Origin: Bacillota bacterium
GTDB lineage: Bacteria > Bacillota > Clostridia > Oscillospirales > Oscillospiraceae
Assembly (NCBI GenBank): GCA_030535235.1
Contig: JAUNCL010000025.1
Coordinates: forward strand, 1-34,093
DNA: 34,093 bases
Direction: 5' to 3'
Shown here: piece by piece, positions 8,144-15,765 of the stretch
Layout: the number at the start of each line of letters is the position of its first letter
Position numbering within the stretch: position 1 is the first letter of the stretch
Made by a program: the position numbers and the translations under genes
Notes under the pieces: model-generated
What the model was told of the DNA's origin: nothing
Seen by the model: only the letters and a program-made list of their open reading frames with translations
The model's database searches: none

Positions 8144-8350
8144 ATTCACTTCATTCACGCAAATACCACATGACCGAAACCAACCTTCACAGTCACCCTG
8201 ATCAATGGCATGAAAGACTTTTTTAACAGCAACAGGCAATGCTTCAAGGACTGTTGTTTCGTACCTGCCGGTTCGGTCTCTTTGTTCCACGAGACGGTAC
8301 ACGGTGCTTTTGTTAACAGAGAAATACTTCGCTGTTTCCTCTCTCACCAG
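8144..8350 (-). pseudogene. IS630-type transposase remnant with internal deletion
   Basis: In one minus-strand frame, a helix-turn-helix piece (REETAKYFSVNKSTVYRLVE, then QRDRTGRY; about 8258-8350) runs directly into HAIDQGDCEGWFRSCGICVN (about 8144-8200). The first resembles the N-terminal HTH of IS630/Tc1-type transposases and the second their extreme C-terminus (...GWFxHCGY). The whole catalytic DDE core between them is missing, so this is a deletion relic. It overlaps the last codons of the ABC ATPase gene by seven bases, which suggests the insertion or deletion event reshaped that gene's 3' end. No clean terminal inverted repeats were found. Confidence 0.55.
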
Positions 8351-9078
8351 CCCATTCCCGCGAGCCACCGGCTGACGGCTGCTTCCCGCTCCTTTTCTCC
8401 CACCACGCCGGCCGGGGAGAATTCCCCTTTGATACAGCCGTCCAGAAGATACAAGATCCTGCCGCATCTGGCGGCTACCTTGCTGTCGTGGGTCACCATC
8501 AGGATGGTGGTACCCTCCTGATTCAGCCGGGTAAATTCCGCCATCACTTCCTGGGCCGCGCCCTGATTGAGGGCGCCGGTGGGTTCATCGGCGAACAGGA
8601 TTTTCGGCTGATTCATCATGCTCCGGCAGATGCAGGCCCGCTGGAGCTGCCCGCCGGATACCTCTGTGATCCTCCGTTCCGCCAGCGCTTCGATGCCCAT
8701 TTTCCCCATCAGCATCCGGGCCCGGCGCTCCAGCTCCTTTCTGGGTGTTTTTCCTTTGTTCAGGTGGGAAGCGGGCAGCAGGATATTGTCCAGCAGATTC
8801 AAATTTTTCAGCATATTCATTTGCTGAAAAACAAAGCCCATCTGCGAAAGCCGCAATCTTGCCCGGTCATCCTCCGATAAACCGCAGATCTCCGTGCCAT
8901 CCATCCACACCTCGCCGGAATCCGCCCGGTCCATACCGGATACCTGATAGAGCAGGGTGGATTTTCCGGAGCCGGAAGGCCCCATGATGGCCACCATTTC
9001 CCCGGCCTTTACGCCAAAGCGGATCTCTTTCAGGATTCCATTCTTACAGAGATTTTTTACCGTCAGCAGTTCTGCCAT
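8344..9078 (-). CDS. ABC transporter ATP-binding protein (LolD/MacB-type)
   Basis: The 244-aa ATPase has Walker A GPSGSGKST at residues 33-41, a Q-loop at FVFQQ, signature VSGGQLQRA at about 140-148, Walker B ILFADEP at about 160-166 and the switch His in VTHDS. The ATG at 9078 was chosen because it follows a GGAAAGGAAT site and begins directly at the domain; a longer frame upstream lies inside the permease gene. It begins five bases after the permease stop, so the two form one transporter of the lipoprotein-release/macrolide-export class. The last residues overlap a transposase relic and may have been altered by it. Substrate unknown; export of a drug, peptide or lipid is likely. Confidence 0.93.
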   Translation of the reverse strand: MAELLTVKNLCKNGILKEIRFGVKAGEMVAIMGPSGSGKSTLLYQVSGMDRADSGEVWMDGTEICGLSEDDRARLRLSQMGFVFQQMNMLKNLNLLDNILLPASHLNKGKTPRKELERRARMLMGKMGIEALAERRITEVSGGQLQRACICRSMMNQPKILFADEPTGALNQGAAQEVMAEFTRLNQEGTTILMVTHDSKVAARCGRILYLLDGCIKGEFSPAGVVGEKEREAAVSRWLAGMGW

Positions 9079-9083
9079 TGTTT

Positions 9084-11351
9084 TTATTCCTTTCCCATAC
9101 AGCACTCGTATGCCCGGATGTGTTTGATCTGCGAAAGCCCCAGCAGGATCGCGCAGAATACCGTAACGACCGCAACTGCGGGAACCCAGCCACACACGGC
9201 CCCATAATCGATCAGAAAACGGAAGCCCGCTGCCCCAAGCGTCTTTAAGAATCGGCCCGCCAGCTGTTCCCCCAGCAGATTGCCGGACAGGATTCCTGCC
9301 AGAATGCCCGCCAGCAGCACCGGCAAATACCTGCGGAAATACAGCCGCCTGATATCCCCGCCTGTAAAGCCTAGGGCTTTCCGCAGGGAGATCCCGTTGC
9401 GCTCCTCTGCCACAAGCAGCCGCGTAAACAGAAGGACTACCACAAACATCACCAGAGCCGCCGCCAGAACCGCGGCCCGCGCCGCCATGCGGATCTCCTG
9501 AATCGTCTGCCCGTAGGTATCTGTCACATATTCCTGAATGTCCACGGCCCTGGCACTGATGCCGCAGTCAGACAGACTCTGTGTCCAGGCGGACAGCCAC
9601 TGCTCCTTTGGTACCCCCTCTTTCAGGGAAACATAAAACACACTCCACATGGGAGTCCCGCCGCCGGGAAGGAACGCCGCTTTCGCTGTTTTTCCGCCGT
9701 TGGTGATGTCCGAGTAAATGCCGCAGACCGTGTATTCCTGCGGGATTTCCTCCGTCATAAGCAGAAGCGTGTCGCCCACGGACAAACCCAACTCCTCCGC
9801 GCACAGACAGGAGAGGGCAATCTGTTTTTTTGCTTTCGGCGCTTCCCCTTTGGCGTAGGAAACCGGAAAGACGGTATGGTCGCCCTGCTCCACCTGCAGA
9901 GCGGTATAAGTGCCATCCGGCAGAACCGCCCGGCAGGACAGCGTCCGCAGCGCGGCGAAGCGATCCACCGAGGTCTCCTCCGCCAGCAGCGTTTCCACCT
10001 GTTCTGTCTTGCCCGCAATATCCTCTGTCTGACGAAGATCCAGACGGATCTCTCCGTCCCCGATTCCCATGTAAGTGACAAACTGCGGGGAGGAAATGGT
10101 GCTCAGAATGTTCTGCGGCAGGATCATCAGGAACATCCCTAACGTAATCACAAGAGTGACAATGAGATACTGAGGGGAAGGGAGATGGCGCGGTTTTCTG
10201 TCCCTGGTCTGTCCGGTCAGCGCCTCTACCGCCGAGCGCTTTTCCGTGGGTTTCAGCGTCCGCCTGACGGAGAGAAGCAAAATGCCCTCCGTCAGTGCGG
10301 CGCCCGCAAACGCCGCCAGAAACTCAAGCCATCCGTTTTCGGACGCGCCGTACAATTCCCGCATCTGTGCAGACAGGACACCCTTTGACGCAAACGCCAA
10401 ACCCAATCCGCACACAGCGCCAAGGAAGGACAGGGCCAGGAATTTCAGAAAATAGAGCCTTCGGATCTCTTCCTTGGGTATTCCGATGGCTTTCAGCATG
10501 CCGATTTCTTTTCGATCCGCCTCCAACTGGGTCAGCAGCGTGAACCGGATGCAGAGCATGGAGATCAGCAGCAGCACCACGCTCACCAGCAGGATCACCA
10601 GGATCATCAATCCGTCTGAAAGGGCATTCATCATGCGGATCAGCGGTTGCGTGATGGCCGGTCCGTTGGCGGGCAGTCCGGCATCGGTGTATGCTGTGGC
10701 AAAGGCGTTGACATCTGCGTCCTCCCACAGGAGAAATTCGATCAGATATTCTTCGCTGCCTGCGCTTTTCAACCGTTCATACGCCGCATCACTCACCAGA
10801 AACCGCTTGGAAGACGCCATCATGGCGTTCATCTGCGAATCCCGCAGGAAGCCGGCAATGGTGAAGCTGACGTCCCCGATCTGCACCCTTTCCCCGGTGT
10901 GCAGGCCGAACATCTGCCGGTAACAGGCGGGAACATAGATCTCACCGTCCCGGACCTCATCGATCACACGGTTCTCCAGATCCACCAAATAGTCGAACCG
11001 CTCGCTCTGGACGCAGACGCCGTTATCCTGGGTGCTGTCCGCCAGGGAATGACCGCCCAGAACCATGGAGCTGTTCTCCAGATTCAGAAAGCGCAAGGTC
11101 TGATAATCCCGCACCTGCTCCTGCTCGTCCGCAAACCGGACAAGGGCTGCCTCATCGATCTCCCCGGCGTGCATCTGCAGGAAATCCGGTGTCTGAGCCG
11201 TTTCCATCAGCGTATCCACCGAGCCCAGCAGCCCAATGGCCAGGAAGCAGGTCAGCGCAAACATGAAAGCGCTTACCGCCATAAAAAGCCAAGTCGTGAC
11301 AGAAAGCAGCGGGCTGCCTTTCAGATCATTCCACAGAATCCTTGTTCTCAT
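9084..11351 (-). CDS. FtsX-like ABC transporter permease
   Basis: The 755-aa membrane protein has an N-terminal membrane segment at about residues 17-45 and an extracytoplasmic domain to about 245. A three-helix FtsX-like block (about 248-370) carries the KEIGMLKAIGIPKEEIRRLYF coupling region. A second extracytoplasmic part and a second FtsX block follow (about 640-745), with NGISLRKALGFTGGDIRRLYF. This duplicated layout is typical of Gram-positive permeases of the BceB/SalY/MacB superfamily and pairs with the ATPase just downstream. Its ATG overlaps the TGA of the MFS gene (ATGA at 11348-11351), with GAAAGGAG seven bases upstream. It belongs to the TetR-controlled unit. Confidence 0.92.
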   Translation of the reverse strand: MRTRILWNDLKGSPLLSVTTWLFMAVSAFMFALTCFLAIGLLGSVDTLMETAQTPDFLQMHAGEIDEAALVRFADEQEQVRDYQTLRFLNLENSSMVLGGHSLADSTQDNGVCVQSERFDYLVDLENRVIDEVRDGEIYVPACYRQMFGLHTGERVQIGDVSFTIAGFLRDSQMNAMMASSKRFLVSDAAYERLKSAGSEEYLIEFLLWEDADVNAFATAYTDAGLPANGPAITQPLIRMMNALSDGLMILVILLVSVVLLLISMLCIRFTLLTQLEADRKEIGMLKAIGIPKEEIRRLYFLKFLALSFLGAVCGLGLAFASKGVLSAQMRELYGASENGWLEFLAAFAGAALTEGILLLSVRRTLKPTEKRSAVEALTGQTRDRKPRHLPSPQYLIVTLVITLGMFLMILPQNILSTISSPQFVTYMGIGDGEIRLDLRQTEDIAGKTEQVETLLAEETSVDRFAALRTLSCRAVLPDGTYTALQVEQGDHTVFPVSYAKGEAPKAKKQIALSCLCAEELGLSVGDTLLLMTEEIPQEYTVCGIYSDITNGGKTAKAAFLPGGGTPMWSVFYVSLKEGVPKEQWLSAWTQSLSDCGISARAVDIQEYVTDTYGQTIQEIRMAARAAVLAAALVMFVVVLLFTRLLVAEERNGISLRKALGFTGGDIRRLYFRRYLPVLLAGILAGILSGNLLGEQLAGRFLKTLGAAGFRFLIDYGAVCGWVPAVAVVTVFCAILLGLSQIKHIRAYECCMGKE

Positions 11352-12606
11352 GATGCGCTCCTTTCGCTGACGTTGGACGTTCCGTTCTCCAGTTCACGCA
11401 CGGCTTTGATGGGATAGATCGCCAGGGCTATGATAGCAAGCAGCACACCGGAGGCCATGATGACAGCGGCGGCTCCCCGGCCGACGCCGATTTGCAGCCC
11501 GCTGCCCATTCCATCCGCCAGCAGGCCGGAAAGGCTGTAGGCCACCACATACCCGATCTGGCTCAAAAAGCCGATCAGCCCCCAGGCCCGTCCCTGGAGC
11601 TCCTCGGCAATGTTGGTCCGCACCAGATAGTCCAGGCTGTTGTTGGCAAAGGGCAGCATGGTGAAGAAACCAAAGCCCGCCGCGCAGATCAAAACCAGGT
11701 TTTCCCGGAGCCCGAAGCCCACCATCGCCCCGCCGGCAATCACCAGAGAAAGGGACAGGGTTTTCACATAGCCCTTGCGAATGCCACGGATGCCCAGAAA
11801 CAGGCTGGAAACCAGCATCCCGCTGGCGCAGATGGTCTCGCAGATTCCCAAGGTGGCGCTGTCGGAAAAGGCCAGGATCATCGGCTCGGCCAGAATCTGA
11901 AAGGCCCCATGAAGCAGGTCATGACAGAGGCTACCAGAATCAGCAGAAACACGCCCCGTTTCTCCGTAACCGCCTGCCACCCCTCCTTCAACAGCGTGAA
12001 AAACACTTCTTTGCGCTCTGCTGCTTTCGATGCAAGCCCATGCCGCACCACGCCGGTGCAGGTCACCGTCAGAAAGAAGGTTCCCATATCCAAGATCAGC
12101 AGCAGCCGGATGTCGGAAACACTCAACAGGATCCCCGCAAGAATCGGCGAGACCAGGTATCTGGCACTGCCTGCCAGACTGACCATGCCGCTGGCTCTGG
12201 AATAATCCTCCTTCTCCAGAATATCCGACACGGTGGCCCGATAGGCCGGCTCCAGCAGGGAGGAGAAAACGGAGCTGACGGACACGCCGATGCAGATTTG
12301 CGTCAGGCTCGCACCGCCTGTCTGCATACAGAGGAAAATATAAAGGATTCCAAGGGCAGAGAAGCCGTCTCCCACCATCATCAGCAGCCGCCGGTCATAG
12401 CGGTCAGCCAGCACGCCCGCCGGAACGCTCAAAAGCAAGGTGGGCAGAAAGGCCAGCAGGCTCACCAGCGCCATATCCGCCGCGCTGCCCGTCTGCCGGA
12501 ACACATAGACCCCAAGGCCGAAGCTGGTCAGACCACTTCCGATGGAGGACACCAGTTCTCCTGCCCATAGCAAAAGAAACCGACGATAATTGCGTTTTCT
12601 GTCCAT
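11348..12606 (-). pseudogene. MFS exporter interrupted by a one-base frameshift
   Basis: Two overlapping minus-strand frames together make one complete major facilitator protein of about 418 residues. The first frame (12606-11878) has an N-terminal half beginning FLLLWAGELVSSIGSGLTSF, with the motif ADRYDRR between helices 2 and 3. It terminates soon after TCFMG. The second frame carries the C-terminal half from AFQILAEPMILAFSDSATLG to the stop at 11348. The switch falls at a run of four C (plus strand 11905-11908); one additional base in that run would restore the frame and read MGAFQILAEP. It is either a true inactivating deletion or a sequencing error in a homopolymer. It lies first after the TetR operator and is translationally coupled to the permease. 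Confidence 0.88.
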
Positions 12607-12628
12607 TTCGTTTTCCCCTTCGTTTTAG

Positions 12629-12645
12629 ACCGACTGCCTGTCGGT
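12629..12645. promoter_or_regulatory. TetR operator upstream of the MFS-ABC genes
   Basis: ACCGACTGCCTGTCGGT is a perfect 6-5-6 palindrome located 23-39 bp before the MFS start. Thirteen of its central 15 bases match the palindrome at the tetR promoter. Confidence 0.8.
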
Positions 12646-12658
12646 AGTGGTTCAAAAT

Positions 12659-12693
12659 ATAATAGAAAGCTTGCTTCCGGGCCTTTCTATTAT
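12659..12693. terminator. Inverted repeat between tetR and the MFS gene
   Basis: ATAATAGAAAG (12659-12669) and CTTTCTATTAT (12683-12693) form a perfect 11-bp stem with a 13-nt loop, starting eight bases after the tetR stop on the minus strand and followed by ATTTTG. It may terminate or attenuate tetR transcripts. The TATTAT at 12659-12664 could also be a -10 box for the MFS gene, though no good -35 box is visible. Confidence 0.5.
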
Positions 12694-12700
12694 GATCTGC

Positions 12701-13357
12701 TTAATTACCATCGCTTCCAAGTCTGCTGACCCGGAAGATCGCTATGATCGTTTCCTGCAGACCGCCTTCCGCCATTCCCATGAGCCGCTCCAGGTTGTAG
12801 ATAAACCCGGCGATCTTCCGCTCCCGCTGCTCCGGGCTTAGGTCGGCCACAGTCAATTCGTCAAACGCGGTGTTGGCGTAGAGGATCGTCATCTCCACCA
12901 CCGATTCCGGATACCGCGTATGGCAGATCCCCTGTTGGATACCTTCCTCCACCAGCTCTGTCAGGATCGGATTGATCCCCGCCAGCAATGTCGTCTGCAT
13001 CTTCTGATGCATCAGGGCGTTTTGCGGGCGGTGTACCTGCTCCATGATCTCACACCCGATCTTTGACTCCACGTTCAAAGACATAATCGCCTTTGTCAGG
13101 CGCTCCAGCACGGGCAGCTCCTTCTTCCGGACAATCTCGCCGGCATCCTGCATCAGCTGGTCTGTGATCCGCTGGATGACGCCATCCAGGATATCTTCTT
13201 TCGACTTGAAATGATAATAGAGGGTCCCTCTGGCGATTCCAACCGCGTCCAGAATATCGCCTGTACTGGTGTTGTCGAAGCCCTTCGCGGCAAACAGCTT
13301 TTCCGCCGCGTCCAGGATCTCCTCTTTTCTAACTTCCGCTTCCTTTACGATCCGCAT
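12701..13357 (-). CDS. TetR/AcrR-family transcriptional repressor
   Basis: The 218-aa protein has the standard TetR N-terminus: EILDAAEKLFAAKGFDNTS, then a helix-turn-helix at about residues 30-50 ending GTLYYHFKSKEDIL. A variable helical ligand-binding domain of about 150 residues follows. The ATG at 13357 was chosen because it follows AAAGGA and starts at the conserved helix; the longer upstream frame would span the promoter. It is upstream of and co-oriented with the MFS-permease-ATPase genes. Two near-identical palindromes, one at its own start site and one before the MFS gene, indicate autoregulation and repression of the exporter. The ligand is probably a substrate of that exporter. Confidence 0.93.
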   Translation of the reverse strand: MRIVKEAEVRKEEILDAAEKLFAAKGFDNTSTGDILDAVGIARGTLYYHFKSKEDILDGVIQRITDQLMQDAGEIVRKKELPVLERLTKAIMSLNVESKIGCEIMEQVHRPQNALMHQKMQTTLLAGINPILTELVEEGIQQGICHTRYPESVVEMTILYANTAFDELTVADLSPEQRERKIAGFIYNLERLMGMAEGGLQETIIAIFRVSRLGSDGN

Positions 13358-13387
13358 AGTCCTTTTCCTTTGCCGCCAGATTAATTC

Positions 13388-13402
13388 CCGACTATCTGTC
13401 GG
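13388..13402. promoter_or_regulatory. TetR operator at the tetR promoter
   Basis: CCGACTATCTGTCGG (5-5-5 palindrome) lies immediately downstream of the -10 box, over the expected start site. It differs from the operator at 12629-12645 at only two central positions. Confidence 0.8.
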
Positions 13403-13406
13403 TTGC

Positions 13407-13435
13407 AATATACAGCTTATTATCTGAATTGTCAA
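13407..13435 (-). promoter_or_regulatory. Promoter of tetR
   Basis: A perfect TTGACA (13430-13435) and TATATT (13407-13412), read on the minus strand, are spaced by 17 bp. The operator at 13388-13402 overlaps the predicted start point. Confidence 0.85.
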
Positions 13436-13538
13436 TCTTATAGGAACGAGTAGGTGGAAGGTGCGAACCGTTGGATTCCTTCTGTTCCGCATCCGTATCG
13501 ATACAGTTCATGCACACCGCTCCTTATGGTGCTCGAAA

Positions 13539-14438
13539 TCAAACCAGACGGCAGATCAGATCCGAATCTGTCAAGTGAATATAGTGGCTGCTGTGTTCCG
13601 CATGGACCCGCTCGCTGTTTACGCAGCAGAACAGATAGGCGCCCATGATCTCCTGCCATAATGTCTCAATCTTTTCGGCCTGCTCCTCCGACGCCCTACC
13701 GAATTGCCGGATCTCCTGACAGGCAATCTGGGAGTCATGGGTCACCAGAGTAAGAGGCGCAGTGAGAGATTCCCTTTTCTCCAGCAACCCCGCAAGCTCC
13801 TTCAGGTCATGGCCGCAGGTATACTCAGAAAGCGCGGTCTCATAGGTCTGCGCCTTTCCCAGTGACGCAAGGATTTCTTTTCGTTCTGCCTGGGAGAAGC
13901 TATTGTCATAATAAAAGGGCGGTGCGCTGGCCATCATTCGTTTCACCAGCCAGCCCAAATGCAGGCGGGTCAGCTTCAGGTTCAGTTCCAGTCCTTTTGA
14001 CTTATCCACACCACTCTTTTGGAATTCTTCCTTCGTCAATTCCGCGCGAAACCGATAGTCCTCGGGAGAAAGCGGGTCAAGAAGGATCAACCTGCGAACC
14101 ATATCGGGATATGTTTTTGCAAATGTCCAGGCATATAATCCTCCCTGCGAATGGGCAAGCAGCGTGAGTTTTTCCTCGTGAGGGAGCTGCTGCAAAAGCT
14201 GGTACAGCTCCGACGCGATATTACCCGGTGTACGTACCAACGCGGATACGCTGCTGTCGCCGTATCCGGCGCGCTGGTACAGCAGGACAGTGTGCCGCTC
14301 AGACAGCCTTTTCGCAAGCCGCCGCCACTCTGCCATCACCGCGCCCAGCCCCATCTCGATCACAAGTGTGACTTTACCCTCACCGTAGATCTCACAGGCA
14401 AGCTGTGCAGAGGATATTTGAATGATACATGGTTTCAT
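13539..14438 (-). CDS. Alpha/beta-fold hydrolase
   Basis: The 299-aa protein has the alpha/beta hydrolase order: a glycine-rich oxyanion strand (VIEMGLGAVMAEW), YQRAGYGDS, then the nucleophile elbow AHSQGG with its serine. YPDMVRRLILLDP follows, an acidic residue is expected after the lid, and HSSHYIHL near residue 285 supplies the probable catalytic His. There is no signal peptide, so it is cytoplasmic. GGGAGGG lies seven bases before the ATG. It reads toward tetR but ends about 180 bp before that gene's start and is probably separately expressed. The substrate is unknown; esters or lactones, including drug esters, are possible. Confidence 0.9.
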   Translation of the reverse strand: MKPCIIQISSAQLACEIYGEGKVTLVIEMGLGAVMAEWRRLAKRLSERHTVLLYQRAGYGDSSVSALVRTPGNIASELYQLLQQLPHEEKLTLLAHSQGGLYAWTFAKTYPDMVRRLILLDPLSPEDYRFRAELTKEEFQKSGVDKSKGLELNLKLTRLHLGWLVKRMMASAPPFYYDNSFSQAERKEILASLGKAQTYETALSEYTCGHDLKELAGLLEKRESLTAPLTLVTHDSQIACQEIRQFGRASEEQAEKIETLWQEIMGAYLFCCVNSERVHAEHSSHYIHLTDSDLICRLV

Positions 14439-14728
14439 TTTACGGCCCTCCCGAAAAATTGTTGTAACAGAAATGTTCCAAATCCTTTTGTAATGGCGTC
14501 CTTATTCCTTATTTGCCTATGGAATCGAGATGCTTCGAACTGCAATTCTGAAGCAAAAATATCCCACACCTGCCCAGCCTATATTCGTATTGTATAGATA
14601 GTCTCTGTTCCGCGATAGGTAGTTTTTGCAGGGGAATGTGTCTGTTTTATAGATCAGGCTCAGGATTCACGGAAACGTGAATCCTGAGCCTTGCGATGAT
14701 TGTGGTCACTGGTTGTTCAATCCAGAAT
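14439..14728. other. Intergenic region without a gene
   Basis: No coding frame with a ribosome site is visible. The region is AT-rich compared with the surroundings and contains the long hairpin at 14656-14691. No promoter close to consensus was found for the hydrolase gene. Confidence 0.5.
14656..14691. terminator. Perfect 16-bp hairpin with GAAA tetraloop
   Basis: AGGCTCAGGATTCACG (14656-14671) and CGTGAATCCTGAGCCT (14676-14691) pair perfectly around GAAA. It lies 37 bp after the stop of the acetyltransferase gene on the minus strand. No T-run follows on either strand, so it may stabilise or process a 3' end rather than act as a classical terminator. Confidence 0.55.
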
Positions 14729-15382
14729 TTATAAAAATTGAGCAAACGCTCTGATGTCCTGCTGTAAAGATGCAAGGAAGCATTTCACATGATATCCGTC
14801 TGTTGCGGCGTGGTGGCAGGTCATGGAAAGCGGCATAAAGATACGACCGTCCTGTCCCAAAAGCTTTCCGGCTTCAACAGACGGAAAGAAGTACGGTTTG
14901 TTTTCATAACTGTGAACCGCGAAATGCGAAAAGCGGATCCAGGGAACACAGGATACCGTATAGGCGTTCTCTGGCGGCGGCGTTTGCGGCTGGCCCAGCA
15001 CACCGTGGACATGGCCGAAAGATGCCTGGTTTTCCAGATATGCCTGATAGAATTGGGGAAAGTCCTCTGCGTACTCCGTCCACATCAGAGAGAATGTGTG
15101 GTCATCTTCATGAAAGCTGGCATACAAGGGGGTCAGGGAATCGTAGTAGCCGAGAACACCGTCCCTCTCAGCGATCTTGAATTCGGTTTGACGGTTCAGA
15201 TTTTTGGTGACCAGCCACAGATAAGCGGGGAAGAATTTCATTCCCACTTCCTTGAGCGCCTTTCTCATCTCGGTCACATCAACATTGACCGTTATGGAAT
15301 AGCCGGTGGGTGCCATTTTGGAAAAGTAATAAAACATCTGACCGGGAGGCCATGTTTGCAGATCAATGGGTGTAAATTTCAT
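14729..15382 (-). CDS. Chloramphenicol acetyltransferase-family protein (CatA/CatP-like)
   Basis: The 217-aa length fits type A CAT enzymes (207-220 residues). The catalytic motif HHAATDG is present with the catalytic His at residue 191 and Asp at 195. YSITVNVDVTEM, FPAYLWLVTKNLNRQTEF, a GYYDSLTPLYASFHEDDHTF segment and PWIRFSHF follow the CAT order. CAT trimers transfer acetyl from acetyl-CoA to chloramphenicol, but many chromosomal homologues in gut Clostridia have unproven activity. The ATG at 15382 follows AGGAGGGATC; upstream codons of the open frame overlap the promoter. It is divergent from the AbrB-glycosyltransferase operon. Confidence 0.85.
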   Translation of the reverse strand: MKFTPIDLQTWPPGQMFYYFSKMAPTGYSITVNVDVTEMRKALKEVGMKFFPAYLWLVTKNLNRQTEFKIAERDGVLGYYDSLTPLYASFHEDDHTFSLMWTEYAEDFPQFYQAYLENQASFGHVHGVLGQPQTPPPENAYTVSCVPWIRFSHFAVHSYENKPYFFPSVEAGKLLGQDGRIFMPLSMTCHHAATDGYHVKCFLASLQQDIRAFAQFL

Positions 15383-15404
15383 GGGTGATCCCTCCTGTGA
15401 TAAA

Positions 15405-15433
15405 ACTATATCACGCAGTAGGGAAGCAGTAAA
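15405..15433 (-). promoter_or_regulatory. Promoter of the acetyltransferase gene
   Basis: TTTACT (15428-15433) and TATAGT (15405-15410), read on the minus strand, are 17 bp apart. Transcription starts near 15398, about 16 nt before the ATG. Confidence 0.65.
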
Positions 15434-15476
15434 TCTACGCTTCGTTGAGTTGGAGAATGGATTCATTCCATTCTTC

Positions 15477-15505
15477 TTGACAGATGAGACCGCACGCTGT
15501 ATTAT
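15477..15505 (+). promoter_or_regulatory. Promoter of the AbrB-glycosyltransferase operon
   Basis: A perfect TTGACA (15477-15482) is followed by a 17-bp spacer and TATTAT (15500-15505). Transcription should start near 15512, inside the tandem repeat. Confidence 0.85.
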
Positions 15506-15523
15506 AAGTATGAAAAGTATGAA
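15506..15523 (+). repeat. Tandem 9-bp repeat at the start site of the AbrB operon
   Basis: AAGTATGAA occurs twice back to back, directly after the -10 box and over the predicted start point. This is a natural place for the operator of the AbrB protein encoded next. Confidence 0.6.
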
Positions 15524-15552
15524 ATATTGTACTGATAAAGGAGGGAAGACCT

Positions 15553-15765
15553 ATGGCACAGCCAAAAGATAAATATGCAGGAATTGCACGGGTAGGGGAA
15601 AAAGGCCAGATCGTGATCCCAAAGGGGGTTCGGGATCTGTTTGATATCCGCCCGGGGGATACTCTGCTGGTGCTGGCGGACAAAAAGCAGGGTATTGTCA
15701 TCACCAAGGACGAAATGTTGTTCCAACAGTTTGATGCCATACGCAAAGGGGGGGATCCCACATGA
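15553..15765 (+). CDS. AbrB/MazE-type DNA-binding protein
   Basis: This 70-aa protein consists of little more than one AbrB swapped-hairpin domain: ARVGEKGQIVIPKGVRDLF, DIRPGDTLLVLADKKQGIVI, then a short helix. Such small dimeric proteins are transition regulators or antitoxins. No toxin gene is adjacent. Instead its stop overlaps the ATG of a glycosyltransferase gene (ATGA, 15762-15765), so it is likely the local regulator of that enzyme. GGAGGGAAGACC precedes the ATG. The tandem repeat over its own start site suggests autoregulation. Confidence 0.9.
   Translation: MAQPKDKYAGIARVGEKGQIVIPKGVRDLFDIRPGDTLLVLADKKQGIVITKDEMLFQQFDAIRKGGDPT

Noticed and set aside
9079-9195. N-terminal extension of the ABC ATPase to 9195
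   Set aside because: The extra 39 codons overlap the permease gene and precede the conserved domain; the ATG at 9078 has a ribosome site.
13358-13492. N-terminal extension of TetR to 13492
   Set aside because: It would translate the promoter and operator region; the ATG at 13357 starts at the conserved first helix.
15506-15523. CRISPR-like or microsatellite repeat
   Set aside because: Only two 9-bp copies without spacers; interpreted as an operator candidate. No CRISPR array was seen anywhere in the window.
15553-15765. Antitoxin of a toxin-antitoxin pair
   Set aside because: The fold fits MazE/AbrB, but the coupled downstream gene is a 389-aa glycosyltransferase and no small toxin gene is adjacent.
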